The translations under genes and the position numbers were made by a program. A stretch of 64,000 bases of DNA from Chiridota heheva. Its lineage: Eukaryota; Echinodermata; Holothuroidea; Apodida; Chiridotidae. The notes under the pieces were generated by a model. It did not search any database, was not told the origin of the DNA, and was given only the letters and a program-made list of their open reading frames with translations. The stretch spans positions 102,501-166,500 of the forward strand of contig JAIGNY010004479.1 in the NCBI GenBank assembly GCA_020152595.1. The letters run 5' to 3'. Positions 1 to 11,649 of this stretch are shown here, piece after piece (the first letter of the stretch is position 1; each line of letters begins with the position of its first letter).

Positions 1-1340
1 GCTTTAGATGTCAAAATGATTTGAAGTATAATGGCAGAATGGTATCTTAACGTTAAACGTTACAAATGCAAGCTCTGGAAGTAGTATATACCATGGACAT
101 GCTAACAGCTAATATCTATTAAACTCACGTGGGACGGTGGGAACCTATACAGGTGGAAGTTGCTTTCGGAAGTAATCAGTGACACAGCTATGAAGATAAC
201 ACAGAGCTCAACGTTTTATTTTGTGCTCTACATTCAAAGTCTAATCGTGAATATTTGGTAATTATCAAGATGTGTGTTTTTTTAAAATTAAATCTAAAAA
301 GAAAATTGATATAATTTCTAACAATGTTAATATAGATCATTTCCCCAATGTTGTTTGTTGGAATCATGTTAAGAAAAAAACGAAAAACAAAACAAAAAAC
401 AGTCGACTTGTAAGGGTTCTATGTCAAAACAAAAAAGAGCTACATTGTGTGGAAGCGTATACAAGTCGGTTGTGATTATGGGTTTAATATTCTACTCGCT
501 ACATATTAAATAGTAAGCCATATGCATTACTATAAAATAATTTGTTTGATCAAATAATGACTTAAGACAAAATATTTGTAGTAAAATTTTGTCTCCAATT
601 GTGAATATCTGGGAGATTGGGGGTCATAGTGAAATCGATGGACGCGTTAGGGTAAAAAATGGTCATCGGGTTAAAATGCCGGTCTGCAGATAAGCTGCCA
701 TTTTTCAAACCAAAATTGAACGAAAAACAGCAAAATTTAACAAAAATAAAACATGATTAATTTAATCAAAACAACGTTGCTTCCTGACACTTTAAGATTA
801 TACATCTGTATACATATCTGCATATACACCAGCGGTAACTTGAAAAAATAGATAATACTCAATTTGACTTCGATTTATTATTTTCTTTCATTGCTAGCCA
901 GACAATAGGGCCTATACTATGTGTTCTTGTAGATTAGGCTAGGAAAGTCCCCTTCTTATATTTTCTTCGTCAGCTTAAATCCCTAGAAAAGGCGTTCCTG
1001 AAGTTTCCTTGAAATTTCATGGCTGTTGTTTGTAGGGGGATAATAAGTCAATGGTCTAATAGCAAGCCGTTTCTTTACCGTTCAGCTGATTGTGTCGCAT
1101 TGACGGTTATATAACTCACATAATGAAACAACTGAACAATATAGCCATGCAAGGTGCAGTGGTCTGGTTTGATAATGGTATGTCGGAATGTGAACACTGG
1201 TCTTGCAGGGATTTATCTAAACAGATAAGTAACAGATTCCTGAAGTCCAGAGAAATTTATGAAGAATGACGTAATATGAAGTTGAGTAGAAACCGCAAAT
1301 TAAGTGGGCACAAGGTCCCCTTGCCCAGGGAGGCCCTCCT
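1..1340. other. no recognisable feature
   Basis: AT-rich non-coding DNA. The open frame at 272-475 (67 codons, Lys/Asn-rich) matches no family I know and has the composition of AT-rich filler. I see no repeat array or RNA gene. Confidence 0.4.
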
Positions 1341-1349
1341 ATACTATAC

Positions 1350-3370
1350 TTTAGCTGCTAAAACTCGTTGATGATTGCTTGAAAAACATAGATACCGGAA
1401 ATGTTAATGCTATTGTTTTAAATGATTTACGCAAAGCTTTAGATACTATCAATCATTCAATTTTGCTTTGTTTATTCTTTGTTCTGAGTTATTTACGTCT
1501 ATTGTTAAGAACAATTATAACATTAGAGGTATAAGTGTAATAAAATGAAAATATTGCAATATGCGGATAATACGTTCTAATTAGTGATGGCTCAATTCAA
1601 TCTTTAGGTGAAATTAATATTGTAATCTCTATGTTTCGTGTGCCTCAGGTTAAAATATTAATGTTAATAAATGTTTTCTTTTCCCACTTGGTCACACTCA
1701 AAATAGTATCCCAGAGTATTTTTGCAAATTTAGGTTACAAAGTCACTTTCGGCCCAATTCGTCATCTGGGTATCTCCTTTACAAATTACGAGGATGATAT
1801 TTTAATTTGAAGTATTTACCAAATTATCCAGGACTTAAGAATCTTCTTCAAGTCTAGTCTTCCCGAGACCTAACTCCAATGGGCAAAATTACATTAATCA
1901 AAAGTTTTGCGATTTCACAATTTGTTTATCTTTTTACCTTTATGATTTTATTTGGAACGGCAAACCGGATCAAATTAAACGCTCCGTTTTGAATAATGAT
2001 ACATGTAATGGTAGGCTCTGTATGATTGATATTGTCAACTTTATTAGGTCTTTAGTTCCTCTTGAGTAAAACTTTATTGTAGTGATAATGTTGTGCATTG
2101 GAAATCAATTTGTGATTTTTATTCATCTCCCTTTGGGGGTAGATTTATGTTTAGGTGCAATCTTAACAAAAATGATTTTTTTTTTTATATATTAAATAAT
2201 TTTATCAAAGAAATGTGTGGGGCTTGGGCTGATTTCAATTTCTGCCAAACCTGTGAACTGTTATGGTAATCAAATAATTCTCAACAATCATTTCGTTACA
2301 ATTGACAACCGTCATTTCTTCAATGTCAATTTGTTAGATAAAAATGCTATCTATGATACCGATGGTGAACCTGTTTCGTATTGTAATTTTGTTCGTAACT
2401 TTGGCATTACAAACCTGCCTTTCACTGTATATTTTGGCATTTTATCAGCTATTCCATATCATTGGCGTTTTAACTTGGGGGCTCTTGATTCTTTTTCTTG
2501 TAATTCTGTACGTTTTACTCAATGTATGTCCGCCTCCAAAATTACTCCAAGTTGTTTACAAGGGCTTGATGCATCAGTATTCCGTAACACCATCTGCGAG
2601 AAAGCACTGGTTTTACAATGATGCATACAAAACATTAATTGAAATTCCGTCTTTTCTTTGCCTTTTTGTGCTGTTATAAATACAAAGTTACAGTACTTTC
2701 AGAATCGCTTTATGCACAGAATTTTGGGAGTCAACACTTATTTAAACAGGCCAAAAATTACTGACAGCCCTCTCTGTTCTTTTTGCGGTATTCATAATGA
2801 AAACTAAGAGCATCTGTTCTGGGACTGTCGGTCTGTCGGTATCATGTCACTATTTTTTGGAATGATATAGTTACCTTATGTTTACATCATGTTTTTGATT
2901 TATCACTAAGAACTTTTTGTGTCGGTTATTTAGATGACTTGAGGCATCCCATCAACTTCTTTATTTTAAATGCTTAACATATTTTTTCTTGCAAAGTCGG
3001 CAATACTTTACCTAATAAGATAGTTTTTTTTCTATAAATTTTAATTTGATATTCAGCTTAAATCTTACATTTTAGAGAAGAACTCTCAAAATTAGCAACT
3101 GGATATTTGAAAACAAATTCTTCTTTACATGCTTTACATAAGTATTTTTTTGTATTCTGTACAGTACAGTTACAACTTCTTTCAAGTCCCTCTTCATGTC
3201 TGTTCGCATGACTTGCTAATATCAGTCTCTTATAAAACCCTGATTTCTTGTTTTGTCACGTGCAAATCTCATTTCATTTTCTGTACTATTGGACATTTTT
3301 TGTGTCATGTTATTTGTTTGTTCTACTGTGATACACATAGCGTGAAATGAAATAAATGGAGGAAAAAAAA
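1350..3370 (+). pseudogene. decayed L1/Tx1-like LINE ORF2, C-terminal half with 3' UTR
   Basis: Broken frames read in order like an L1/Tx1 ORF2. There is a reverse-transcriptase fragment near 1390 (KALDTINHSIL), a degraded YADN box near 1560, then HLGISF, LTPMGKITLIKSFAIS, FIWNGKPDQIKRSV and, after 2217, a 134-codon open piece with ITNLPFTVYFGI. At 2700-2840 comes QNRFMHRILGVNTYLNRPKI followed by CSFCGIHNEN and EHLFWDC, the zinc-binding zf-RVT end typical of this clade. Stops and frameshifts run throughout, so it is dead. The 3' UTR appears to end with GAAATAAA and an A-run at 3345-3370. The N-terminal endonuclease is absent. Confidence 0.75.
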
Positions 3371-3379
3371 TCATTAAAA

Positions 3380-3545
3380 TTTGCTTGAAAGGCTCAGTTG
3401 TTGGGTGTACGGCAAATGTTATCTCCTGGTTTAAATCATATCTTGGAAATCCACAAGAAAAAGCGTCTTGCAAGAATAGTATTTCGTCATCAAGGAGTAT
3501 TGTCATAGGTATCCCACAAGGCAGTATACTAGGCCCACTATTATC
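3380..3545 (+). pseudogene. CR1/Jockey-like reverse transcriptase fragment
   Basis: About 55 codons read GCTANVISWFKSYL, then SSRSIVIGIPQGSILGPL. The IPQGSILGPL block is the conserved motif before the catalytic YADD region in CR1/Jockey-type LINEs. The similarity stops abruptly at about 3548, where a CAGTGGCGTAGCC repeat begins. It sits immediately after the 3' end of the L1/Tx1 relic. Confidence 0.75.
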
Positions 3546-3549
3546 ACAT

Positions 3550-3790
3550 GATCAGTGGCGTAGCCAGGATTTTCATAATGGGGAGGGGGGGGGGGGAATT
3601 GAATTGAACCGACACGATATTTAGTGGCATAGTGGAGGTAACACCGAAGGTATCACTTCGAGCGCAAAACGCTCGACATTTTGGCATGGGATCCAGGGGC
3701 CCGCGTAAGGGCCCAGGTGGGGTCCAGGGGGCAAAACCCCCGAAAACTCTCGCAAAATTGACATTTCAAGGGTAAAAATGTATGTCACAA
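3550..3790 (+). mobile_element. CAGTGGCGTAGCC-type interspersed repeat, copy 1
   Basis: It starts CAGTGGCGTAGCCAGGATTT, then has a G-run, GAATTGAATTGAACCGACAC and later GCGCAAAACGCTCGACATTT, with paired GGGCCC/GGGTCC/GGGGGC blocks. The same order of blocks occurs inverted at 63000-63205, which shows a dispersed family. It encodes no protein. A related piece (GCGCAAAGCGCTCGACTTG) follows at 3860-3900. It truncates the CR1 fragment on its left. Confidence 0.65.
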
Positions 3791-4910
3791 CGCATAGTAA
3801 GAAGGTGTATTATATAAGTCAAAATTAATGTCAAAGAGAGCTACTATACACCATATACAAAGCGCAAAGCGCTCGACTTGTCAGCGTGGGATCCATGGGT
3901 CCGCTTAAATGCCCTTTTAAAATCTAAAAACATATTAAGCACCTGGAATATCAAAGTTTGTTGAAGCGACGGCACCAATCTGAACCGACGGATTAAAATC
4001 TGAACCGACGGATCGAAATAATAGGAAAAGGTGGAAGGGGGAGGGAGTGGGGGATCGTTCCACTCGCCCCCTTTTGGAATTGGGTGCCGTTACCTCAGAA
4101 GTTTTTTCATAATGATTGTATAATGATATATAAATGAATTAGCACCAAACTATATCTTTGTAAATGTTTTAAACATTCCGATTCAGCTGTTCGGTCGACA
4201 CGACAAACCGAGGGATGATTGCTCAGACTTCCATATTGTAAAACCGATACATGTAAAAATCTTTCGTATTTAGAGGAAGTAAATCATGAAACAATTTAGA
4301 TTATAGTGTATTTGTTCAACCTCCGCATTACCACGATGTCTTGCCTTTAATGATTTAAATGGTGCTACTAAGAAAACTCAGCTTCCTAACATGAAAACAA
4401 AATCTGTCCGGCTCCATACGTGCATACAACGACAAATGAAAGGAAACTTGAGGCTCTACCGGCATGCTAGCCTACCTTCTACCTCTTAAGTTTACTTCTT
4501 ATTGTTGGGTCGCTAAGACTTCCAAATTGTTAAAGATACACGGACAAGTAACAACAATACAAGCTTAATTGGAAGGTATGTCATAAACTAAGAAAATATT
4601 CAAAACAAAATCGGATACAAATTTACTTAGGTGGACCCATTACCACTGAACCCCAAGCACTGCCCAAGCCTTCGTCTACAGCAAAAATCATTGTCCATTT
4701 CAGCCCACACAATATTGTTTTTGTTTCGCCGCCGCTCACATTCAAAATTCTTGAAACTTTGTTAGCCGTATCTCTGAAACTACAGGTGCTCTCGACATCA
4801 TTTCAAGGATACACTTATTCTATTCTCGATTATGTTTTCAGCTTTTTGTAGAAAATAAAATTGCTACCTGTCCATAAACTTTTACGCCCTCCTATCCCCT
4901 AATTACAAAG
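3791..4910. other. non-coding; further debris of the repeat family
   Basis: 3860-4100 repeats parts of the preceding element, including a doubled CTGAACCGACGGAT. From 4100 to 4910 I see no coding similarity, RNA gene or array. Confidence 0.4.
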
Positions 4911-4916
4911 CATAAT

Positions 4917-6150
4917 CGTGGCTTAAGGAACAACCAGGCTGGATTCGTCAAGCGAGAAGCTGCGCCCAACAGAAGCTGCGCCCTACACTCTTAGAAGGAT
5001 CGTGGATGGATTTCAAGATTACCAGTTTCCTCTTACAGTCTTATTCATAGACTTCAAGAAAGCCTTTGATTCCATAAAAGGTTATGTTTCATGTGCTACA
5101 ACATTATGGAATACCAGAAGTTGTGGTCAACGCCATAAGCGCACTCTACAACAACTCAAAAAGTGCAGTAATGGTATATGGCAACATATCTGATTCTTTT
5201 AATGTCTCCACCGGAGTTCTACAGGGTGATGCTCTGGCTCCATTCCTATTCATAGTGTTAGTAGACTTTCTACTAAAGAAGGCCACCTCAGATCTTGACT
5301 CTGGAGTTGAAACACATCCTCGTCTCTCCAGTCATTATCCAGTTAAAACGTTAAACAACTTGGATTTTGCTGATGGCATTGTTCTGTTGGAATCCACTAT
5401 TCCCCGGCCACTGGCCCAGCTGACAAGAACTGCAGCTGCAGCAGAAGATCTTGGCCTCATGATAAGTGTATCCAAGACTGAGTATATGACTGTTAACTGC
5501 CATCCCCATCCAACACTTCAAGTATACGATAAACCCATCAACCATGTTTCAGATTTCAAATATCTTGATTCCAAAATGGCATCTGTTGCAAGCGACCTAA
5601 AAAAGGCGATGGGTGCGCTTTCTGAAAACTGAAAGTTCTGTGGAGAAGTCCCCAACTATCCATCTCTGCAAAAGTAAAATTATTCTACACTATCTGTGTG
5701 ACTATCCACCTCTATGGCTGTGAATCCTGGGTGTTGTTCCAGGACATGCATGGAGTGCAAAATCAACGCTTTTGCTATCTCCTGCTTTTGGATTATGCTA
5801 AATAACAAACAGAGAGATCGTGTCTCAAATGCCAGCATATATGACTTGACCAACACTGAGCCTGTTATCCACTGTGTAAGGAATCGCCAACTGAGATTCT
5901 TGGGACACATCCTTCGTCTCCCTGAGGAGGAGCCTGCTAGAAGATATGCTCTCTATATTCCAACTTCTGGAAGAAGAGACCGGGACGTCCATGCACCTTT
6001 TATGTTGACTACATTCAACATATGTTAGGGTATGATAAAGACATCCAAGCAGAACAGATAGCCACACTTGATTGCTGTGCATGGGGAAATCTTGTGGTCG
6101 CCTCTCCGCAGCCGAAGGATGATGAATTGTGGCTGCTTTCCAAATGAAAA
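4917..6150 (+). pseudogene. RTE-like LINE reverse transcriptase relic
   Basis: Across several frames it reads NQAGF near 4935, then RRIVDGFQDYQFPLTVLFID and FKKAFDSI (first catalytic Asp), GIPEVVVNAISALYNNSKSA, TGVLQGDALAPFLFIVLVDF, NLDFADG where (F/Y)ADD is expected, LGLMISVSKTEYM, LYGCESWVLF and, at 5870-6150, RQLRFLGHILRLPEEEPARR with a GRRDRDVHA segment and a final Trp-containing block. This order is typical of RTE-type LINEs with the LGH-x-LR C-terminal region. The second catalytic Asp is changed to Gly, and frameshifts lie near 5080, 5630 and 5975, so it is inactive. Confidence 0.8.
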
Positions 6151-6154
6151 GCAG

Positions 6155-7380
6155 TGAAGTAAAGTAAGCAAAGAGAAATATTGTCAATTAGCCTACTTCG
6201 CTTTTTGGTCTCTTCCTGCGGGTTCCACCTCCTGTGCCATTCTTACCATTTCGGTGTCTGCCTATCTGGATGTTAATGTTAACCATGTTAGCAGAACAGT
6301 GTCTAAACGGTCACAATAGCACATCCAAGTTTTTATGTTATGACAAATTAAAACAAAATTGTAAAACTTGCAGCCTGTGTAAACTGATATCGTATGAACA
6401 GGAAACAGCCGAAAGTCTTTAAGTTCAAATATCAAAGATTCAAATTGCGTTCACCTGCTAAACCTGGGTAAAGGTTATAACACATTTCCTGTTCACTGTA
6501 GCCACATTTTCCCATTCAAAATATTTTTTGGGAAGGACCGAAAACCTGTAAGTTAACATAAGCAATTTTCTAGTTGTCTAATTAGAAGGTCACAAAATGT
6601 TGTGCAATTTATGCTAATTAGGTATCTAAGTTGTAAAATGGTCAATTTCTAACCAATTTTGATGAGATTTGCTTTTTGCATGAATGAGTATATTTGAAGC
6701 ATTTAAGCCCACATTGTTTCTACTTGTTCTTACACCCTTAAACCTCAGATGTTAAGTAAGCTTGAACATTTCAAAATTATGCTTGTTGACATACCGGCTT
6801 TATGTACACTAAAGGTGCATTCCAGATACCAGCACATACTCAAAGTAATATTACTAGTTAGTATATAATCTATTAAATGATGTATGTTGTCATGACGACA
6901 TAGTGAATGACCTTTTTGAACGTGCCGAACCACAGACATATTGGCTAGAAATCATCAGTGGCTAGATAGTTTCTGCAAAATATGGCAGATTTTCTTTAAA
7001 GTTTGGTTCGAAAAATCTTTTTACGTTTTGGACCAAATTGAACGATAGAAGGTACCATTTTGCTCATCCATCAAATTATCCTGAACTTCAGAAGTTTTTC
7101 AAAGAGGAAAATCCCCCCAAGCCTGGGGGAAAATTATATTTTCTCTGTTAGCCTTTAGTGGCATGAAGTGCACTTTCGTCCACAGGATTTTTTTTAAAGA
7201 GTAAATGCTGTCTAAACGTGTTCATAAGCCTCAAGTAGTCTGGTAGTACAGAGAAAATAAAGATTTCGTTCAAGCTTTGCAATAATAAATACAGAAGTTA
7301 ACTTGCTAATGACTGCTGCCAACCTTCACTTTGCAGCCACAAGTTGCTCTTTACTTGAATGTTAAAATATAAAGTTTGCT
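6155..7380. other. no gene; AT-rich
   Basis: No coding similarity, array or RNA gene is visible. The short frames at 6234-6422 and 6745-6939 look random. Confidence 0.4.
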
Positions 7381-7385
7381 TTATC

Positions 7386-8268
7386 AGTGGCACATCTATA
7401 AGGAAGAGGGAAATTTGCATTAAAAACAAAATTCAACGTAGCAAGCCTTGAAAAAACATGAGTGTGTTGGAAGGAGGGAGGTTGGGGGAAAGGAGGGGAT
7501 AGGGAAGGGGATGATTAACCATTACTTTTAATGCCAATGTCCCAAAACATGTGGGTCCAAGGAAGTTTGAAAACAACATTTTTCAGTGAGAGGGGTTTTT
7601 AGCCCCATTTCTTCCACCTGCTGACCCCTTGTATTATCAGAATAAATGAATGTTCGTTGCATGTGTTCAACACCTCCATCTCCCCTACATTTAACTTGTT
7701 ATTCCTTAAATGTCACTAGTTGAGTATATAACACCTCCAGCAGAGTCGGACTGGAATGCCTTCAATGACTCAATCTTTGGTGACATCAAATAGCTTTTTT
7801 AGAAGCGTAATGGGAGGGGTTTGTACCCCCATTTCTTCCACCAGTGGCACATCTATATGGAAGAGGAAAATTTGCATTTAAAACAAAATTAAAAGTAGTC
7901 AGCCTTAACAAAATATGTGTGTGTGTGTGTGTGTGTGTTGGAAGGAGGGAGGTTGGGGAAGGAGAGAGGGAAGGGGTGGGGGTGATCAACCATTACTTTT
8001 GATGCCAACATCCCAAAGCATGTGGGTCCAAGGAACTTTGAAAACAACATTTTTCAGTGAGAGGGGTTTTTAGCCCCATTTATTCCACCTGCTGACCCCT
8101 TGTATTATCAGAATAAATGAATGTTCGTTGCATGTGCTCAACACCTCCATCTCCCCTACATTTAACTTGATATTCCTTAAATGCCACTAGTTGAGTATAT
8201 AACACCTCCAGCAGAGTCGGACTGGAATGCCTTCGATGACTCAATCTTTGGTGCCATCAAATAGCTGG
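7386..8268. repeat. tandem duplication, two copies of about 456 bp
   Basis: The block beginning CAGTGGCACATCTATA at 7386 and ending near CATCAAATAGC at 7793 recurs from 7842 to 8268 with few changes. Both copies share GAGAGGGGTTTTTAGCCCC and GCAGAGTCGGACTGGAATGC. The second copy has an extra run of GT at 7917-7938 where the first has only GAGTGTGTTGG. The low divergence implies a recent duplication. No coding content. Confidence 0.85.
7917..7938. repeat. (GT)n microsatellite
   Basis: A perfect dinucleotide run about 22 bases long inside the second copy of the tandem duplication. It is absent from the first copy. Confidence 0.9.
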
Positions 8269-8903
8269 AGAAGGCCCAGAGATGCTTAAGTATAGGGAGG
8301 CTTAGGGGGCCCTCAAAACAAGGGGTCTCTGACCTCCACTGCAGCCAACCCAAACATTAAATGATTGCATTATTTTCTTGATAATCTGTAAATAAAAACA
8401 TAAGACTGCAATGAAAATTCCATATCCAAAATTTACAAAAATGTATTTTACATATTTCACTTCACCCACAACGTACAGTATTTCTTCTGCATAGATAAAA
8501 TTGTAAAAGAAGAAAGAAAATTCCTTATCAATGGTGTATATTCTAACAATACTACAAATACTACCTTGGTACATCTAAGTAATATAAGGTTAGTAATGAG
8601 GTTATAAGGTGAGGCTGTAACTTCTTAATATTAACTTCTTAATACTCCACAAACAAAACTAGAAATATAATGCTCTGGGCAATCACATGAGAGAAACATG
8701 GGATTAGATAACAAACATATTAGTGTTGAAGTTTCAATGTTTATAAAGGACATGAAAATACTCTTTTGCATATCATATAAAGCATGGTTCTACTTGTTCA
8801 TTGAAATAATTCAGTTTTATTTTACCCCATCCCTGATAAATATTACTTGGAACAAATTTTATTTGTCCCATAATAAGAATCTAACATTGAGTTGCACTCT
8901 GAT

Positions 8904-9435
8904 GAAGGATAAATAAGTTCAGTGGTCAAGCATGTCCATCTTATATGAAAAAGGACTTAAAAAGAAACAACATGGTGAAAAAAAGCATTCAAAAATCTTA
9001 TTCCATGAAGGAGATATTTCAGTTTAAGGTTTGGTTCCATTTCTGTAGCAACGACTGAAATCAGACTAGTTGTGATGTAACAGCCTCACATTCCTCAAAA
9101 TCTTACTGTACTTTATTATTCAATTTGTTCACTATTTAAATTATTTTTCCTCAAACTTTCTTCAGGTGATATATTATAAATACCCTTCCTAATTTCAGTT
9201 TTACTACTTTTTGACATTATCCCATGGTTTTAAAAACACAAAATATGATAGGATACATAAACACTTTGAGGAATCTGAGGTTATGACATCACAACTAGTC
9301 TGATTTCCGTCCTTTCTACACAAATGATACCAAACTGTAAACTTTAATATCTCCTTAATGAAATAAGATATTGGAATACTTTCTTCACCACTTTTTGTTT
9401 CTTTTGAAGTCCTCTTTCATACAAGATATATATGT
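8904..9435. mobile_element. foldback (long terminal inverted repeat) element, copy 1
   Basis: The left arm from 8904 reads GAAGGATAAATAAGTTCAGT, then GGTCAAGCATGTCCATC and GAAAAAAAGCATTCAAAAAT. The right arm (about 9290-9435) carries its reverse complement in reverse order (CAACTAGTCTGATTT, CTTTCTTCACCA, GAAGTCCTC). GACTAGTTGTGATGT at 9065 pairs with ACATCACAACTAGTC at 9286. Related copies lie at 34745-36129 and 39821-40340, with a half copy at 51970-52100. No transposase is visible, so it is non-autonomous. Confidence 0.75.
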
Positions 9436-9439
9436 ATCT

Positions 9440-10375
9440 GTGCATTCCACAGTGGTGTGCTAAATAATATGAATACAAACAAATAAAAAAAAATAAGTAC
9501 AAGAAAAAATCAATATTCCTAGCTGATCAAACAAACACATGTAACATAACTAGAAGTAACAATAAGCTCTTTTCCCATTTGTATGAAAGTCAAAGACCTT
9601 GAAATGTTGATTTCTATTTGTTTAGTTGATATACCAGGAAATGTTAATCTTTAACAAGTTACTCATACAAATTCTGTTAATATGGAAGATTGATTACATT
9701 ATGTCTTTTTATACATTTCTCTTACAAATATGGACTCAAGCATAGTTTTATCATTTCAGACAACAAAAAACAGATTACTGTTTCAAGAAATCATTCATCC
9801 TCAAATCAAGTCCAGAAATCACTTGTAATTCACCAGTTAACACTTTTCATACATTTCCCGACATTTGACAAATTGCTTACAAAACACAAGATGCATTCCC
9901 TTAATTTTGTTTCACATTTACTTAAACGAGATAATCCTGAAGTTTTCAGATGATCCCTTTGATATATGACAAACCAGCATTACAGATATCAACTAAAATA
10001 ATAAAATAAAACTACACCTAAAAGGCTTACCATGGTAAGATATCAACATTCAAATTCTATGTCATATATTTTTGTCATGCTTAGATGTTCAGTATTTCGT
10101 TGAATTCTACTTTGACACCGACTTTGGTGTTAAAGTCTCCATTTTTCCACTTGAGATTATTTGAATTACAAGTCATATCCCTCTTATATTCAGCTGTATG
10201 TCTTTCGTACCCAATGTAGGGTACAAATTGAATGCTGTGGTGAGTTTATTATAAAAAAAAACCCATGAAGAATTACAATGTGTAATTTCATTTTTAATAA
10301 AATTGAAGAAATAAACAGATACATCCCTTTAAACTTGAGTTATGATCTTCACTATTCTTCCCCAAGTTCTGCAGC
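9440..10375. other. no gene; AT-rich
   Basis: No coding similarity or repeat array. The open frame at 9690-9953 has no recognisable motif. Confidence 0.4.
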
Positions 10376-10379
10376 CGAA

Positions 10380-11530
10380 CCTTACACCCTGATACCTCCC
10401 CAGCCTTACACCCTGATACCTCCCCAGCCTTACACCCTGATACCTCCCCAGCCTTACACCCTGATACCTCCCCAGCCTTACACCCTGATACCTCCCCAGC
10501 CTTACACCCTGATACCTCCCCAGCCTTACACCCTGATACCTCCCAAGCCTTACACCCTGATACCTCCCCAGCCTTACACCCTGATACCTCCCCAGCCTTA
10601 CACCCTGATACCTCCCCAGCCTTACACCCTGATACCTCCCCAGCCTTACACCCTGATACCTCCCCAGCCTTACACCCTGATACCTCCCCAGCCTTACACC
10701 CTGATACCTCCCCAGCCTTACACCCTGATACCTCCCCAGCCTTACACCCTGATACCTCCCCAGCCTTACACCCTGATACCTCCCCAGCCTTACACCCTGA
10801 TACCTCCCCAGCCTTACACCCTGATACCTCCCCAGCCTTACACCCTGATACCTCCCCAGCCTTACACCCTGATACCTCCCCAGCCTTACACCCTGATACC
10901 TCCCCAGCCTTACACCCTGATACCTCCCCAGCCTTACACCCTGATACCTCCCCAGCCTTACACCCTGATACCTCCCCAGCCTTACACCCTGATACCTCCC
11001 CAGCCTTACACCCTGATACCTCCCCAGCCTTACACGCTGATACCTCCCCAGCCTTACACCCTGATACCTCCCCAGCCTTACACCCTGATACCTCCCCAGC
11101 CTTACACCCTGATACCTCCCCAGCCTTACACCCTGATACCTCCCCAGCCTTACACCCTGATACCTCCCCAGCCTTACACCCTGATACCTCCCCAGCCTTA
11201 CACCCTGATACCTCCCCAGCCTTACACCCTGATACCTCCCCAGCCTTACACCCTGATACCTCCCCAGCCTTACACCTTGATACCTCCCCAGCCTTACACC
11301 CTGATACCTCCCCAGCCTTACACCCTGATACCTCCCCAGCCTTACACCCTGATACCTTCCCAGCCTTACACGCTGATACCTCCCCAGCCTTACACCCTGA
11401 TACCTCCCCAGCTTTACACCCTGATACCTCCCCAGCTTTACACCCTGATACCTTCCCAGCCTTACACCCTGATACCTCCCCAGCCTTACACCCTGATACC
11501 TCCCCAGCATTACACCCTGATACCTCCCCC
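10380..11530. repeat. 24-bp minisatellite, about 48 copies
   Basis: The unit is CCTTACACCCTGATACC followed by TCCCCAG. Most units are identical; variants are CCAAG near 10550, ACGCTG near 11034 and 11370, and several changes near the right end (11355-11515). The plus-strand frame gives a repeated PYTLIPPQ and the minus strand stays open in two frames (AGEVSGCK and GRYQGVRL), which follows from a period divisible by three. No coding evidence beyond openness. Confidence 0.95.
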
Positions 11531-11574
11531 TTACCTCCAGCATCGAAGGTTACTCCCTGTAACACTGTAATAAC

Positions 11575-11645
11575 CCAAATTCTTGAATACCATATTCGAC
11601 GTAATAAGCGCCCCTGCTCTAATAAGCACCCAACCAACAGTTTTT
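11575..11645. mobile_element. possible MITE fragment (GTAATAAGCGCCC motif)
   Basis: Contains CGACGTAATAAGCGCCCC and CTAATAAGCACCCAACC, a motif I associate with dispersed elements in invertebrate genomes. Only one copy is visible here, so this is a weak call. Confidence 0.25.
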
Positions 11646-11649
11646 GCCT

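Noticed and set aside
4917..6150. Functional reverse transcriptase
   Set aside because: The catalytic (F/Y)ADD is FADG and several frameshifts split the frame.
10278..11637. 430-, 447- and 404-codon open frames as a repetitive protein gene
   Set aside because: All are products of a 24-bp tandem array open on both strands. The non-repeat ends are short and show no signal peptide, domain or splice context.
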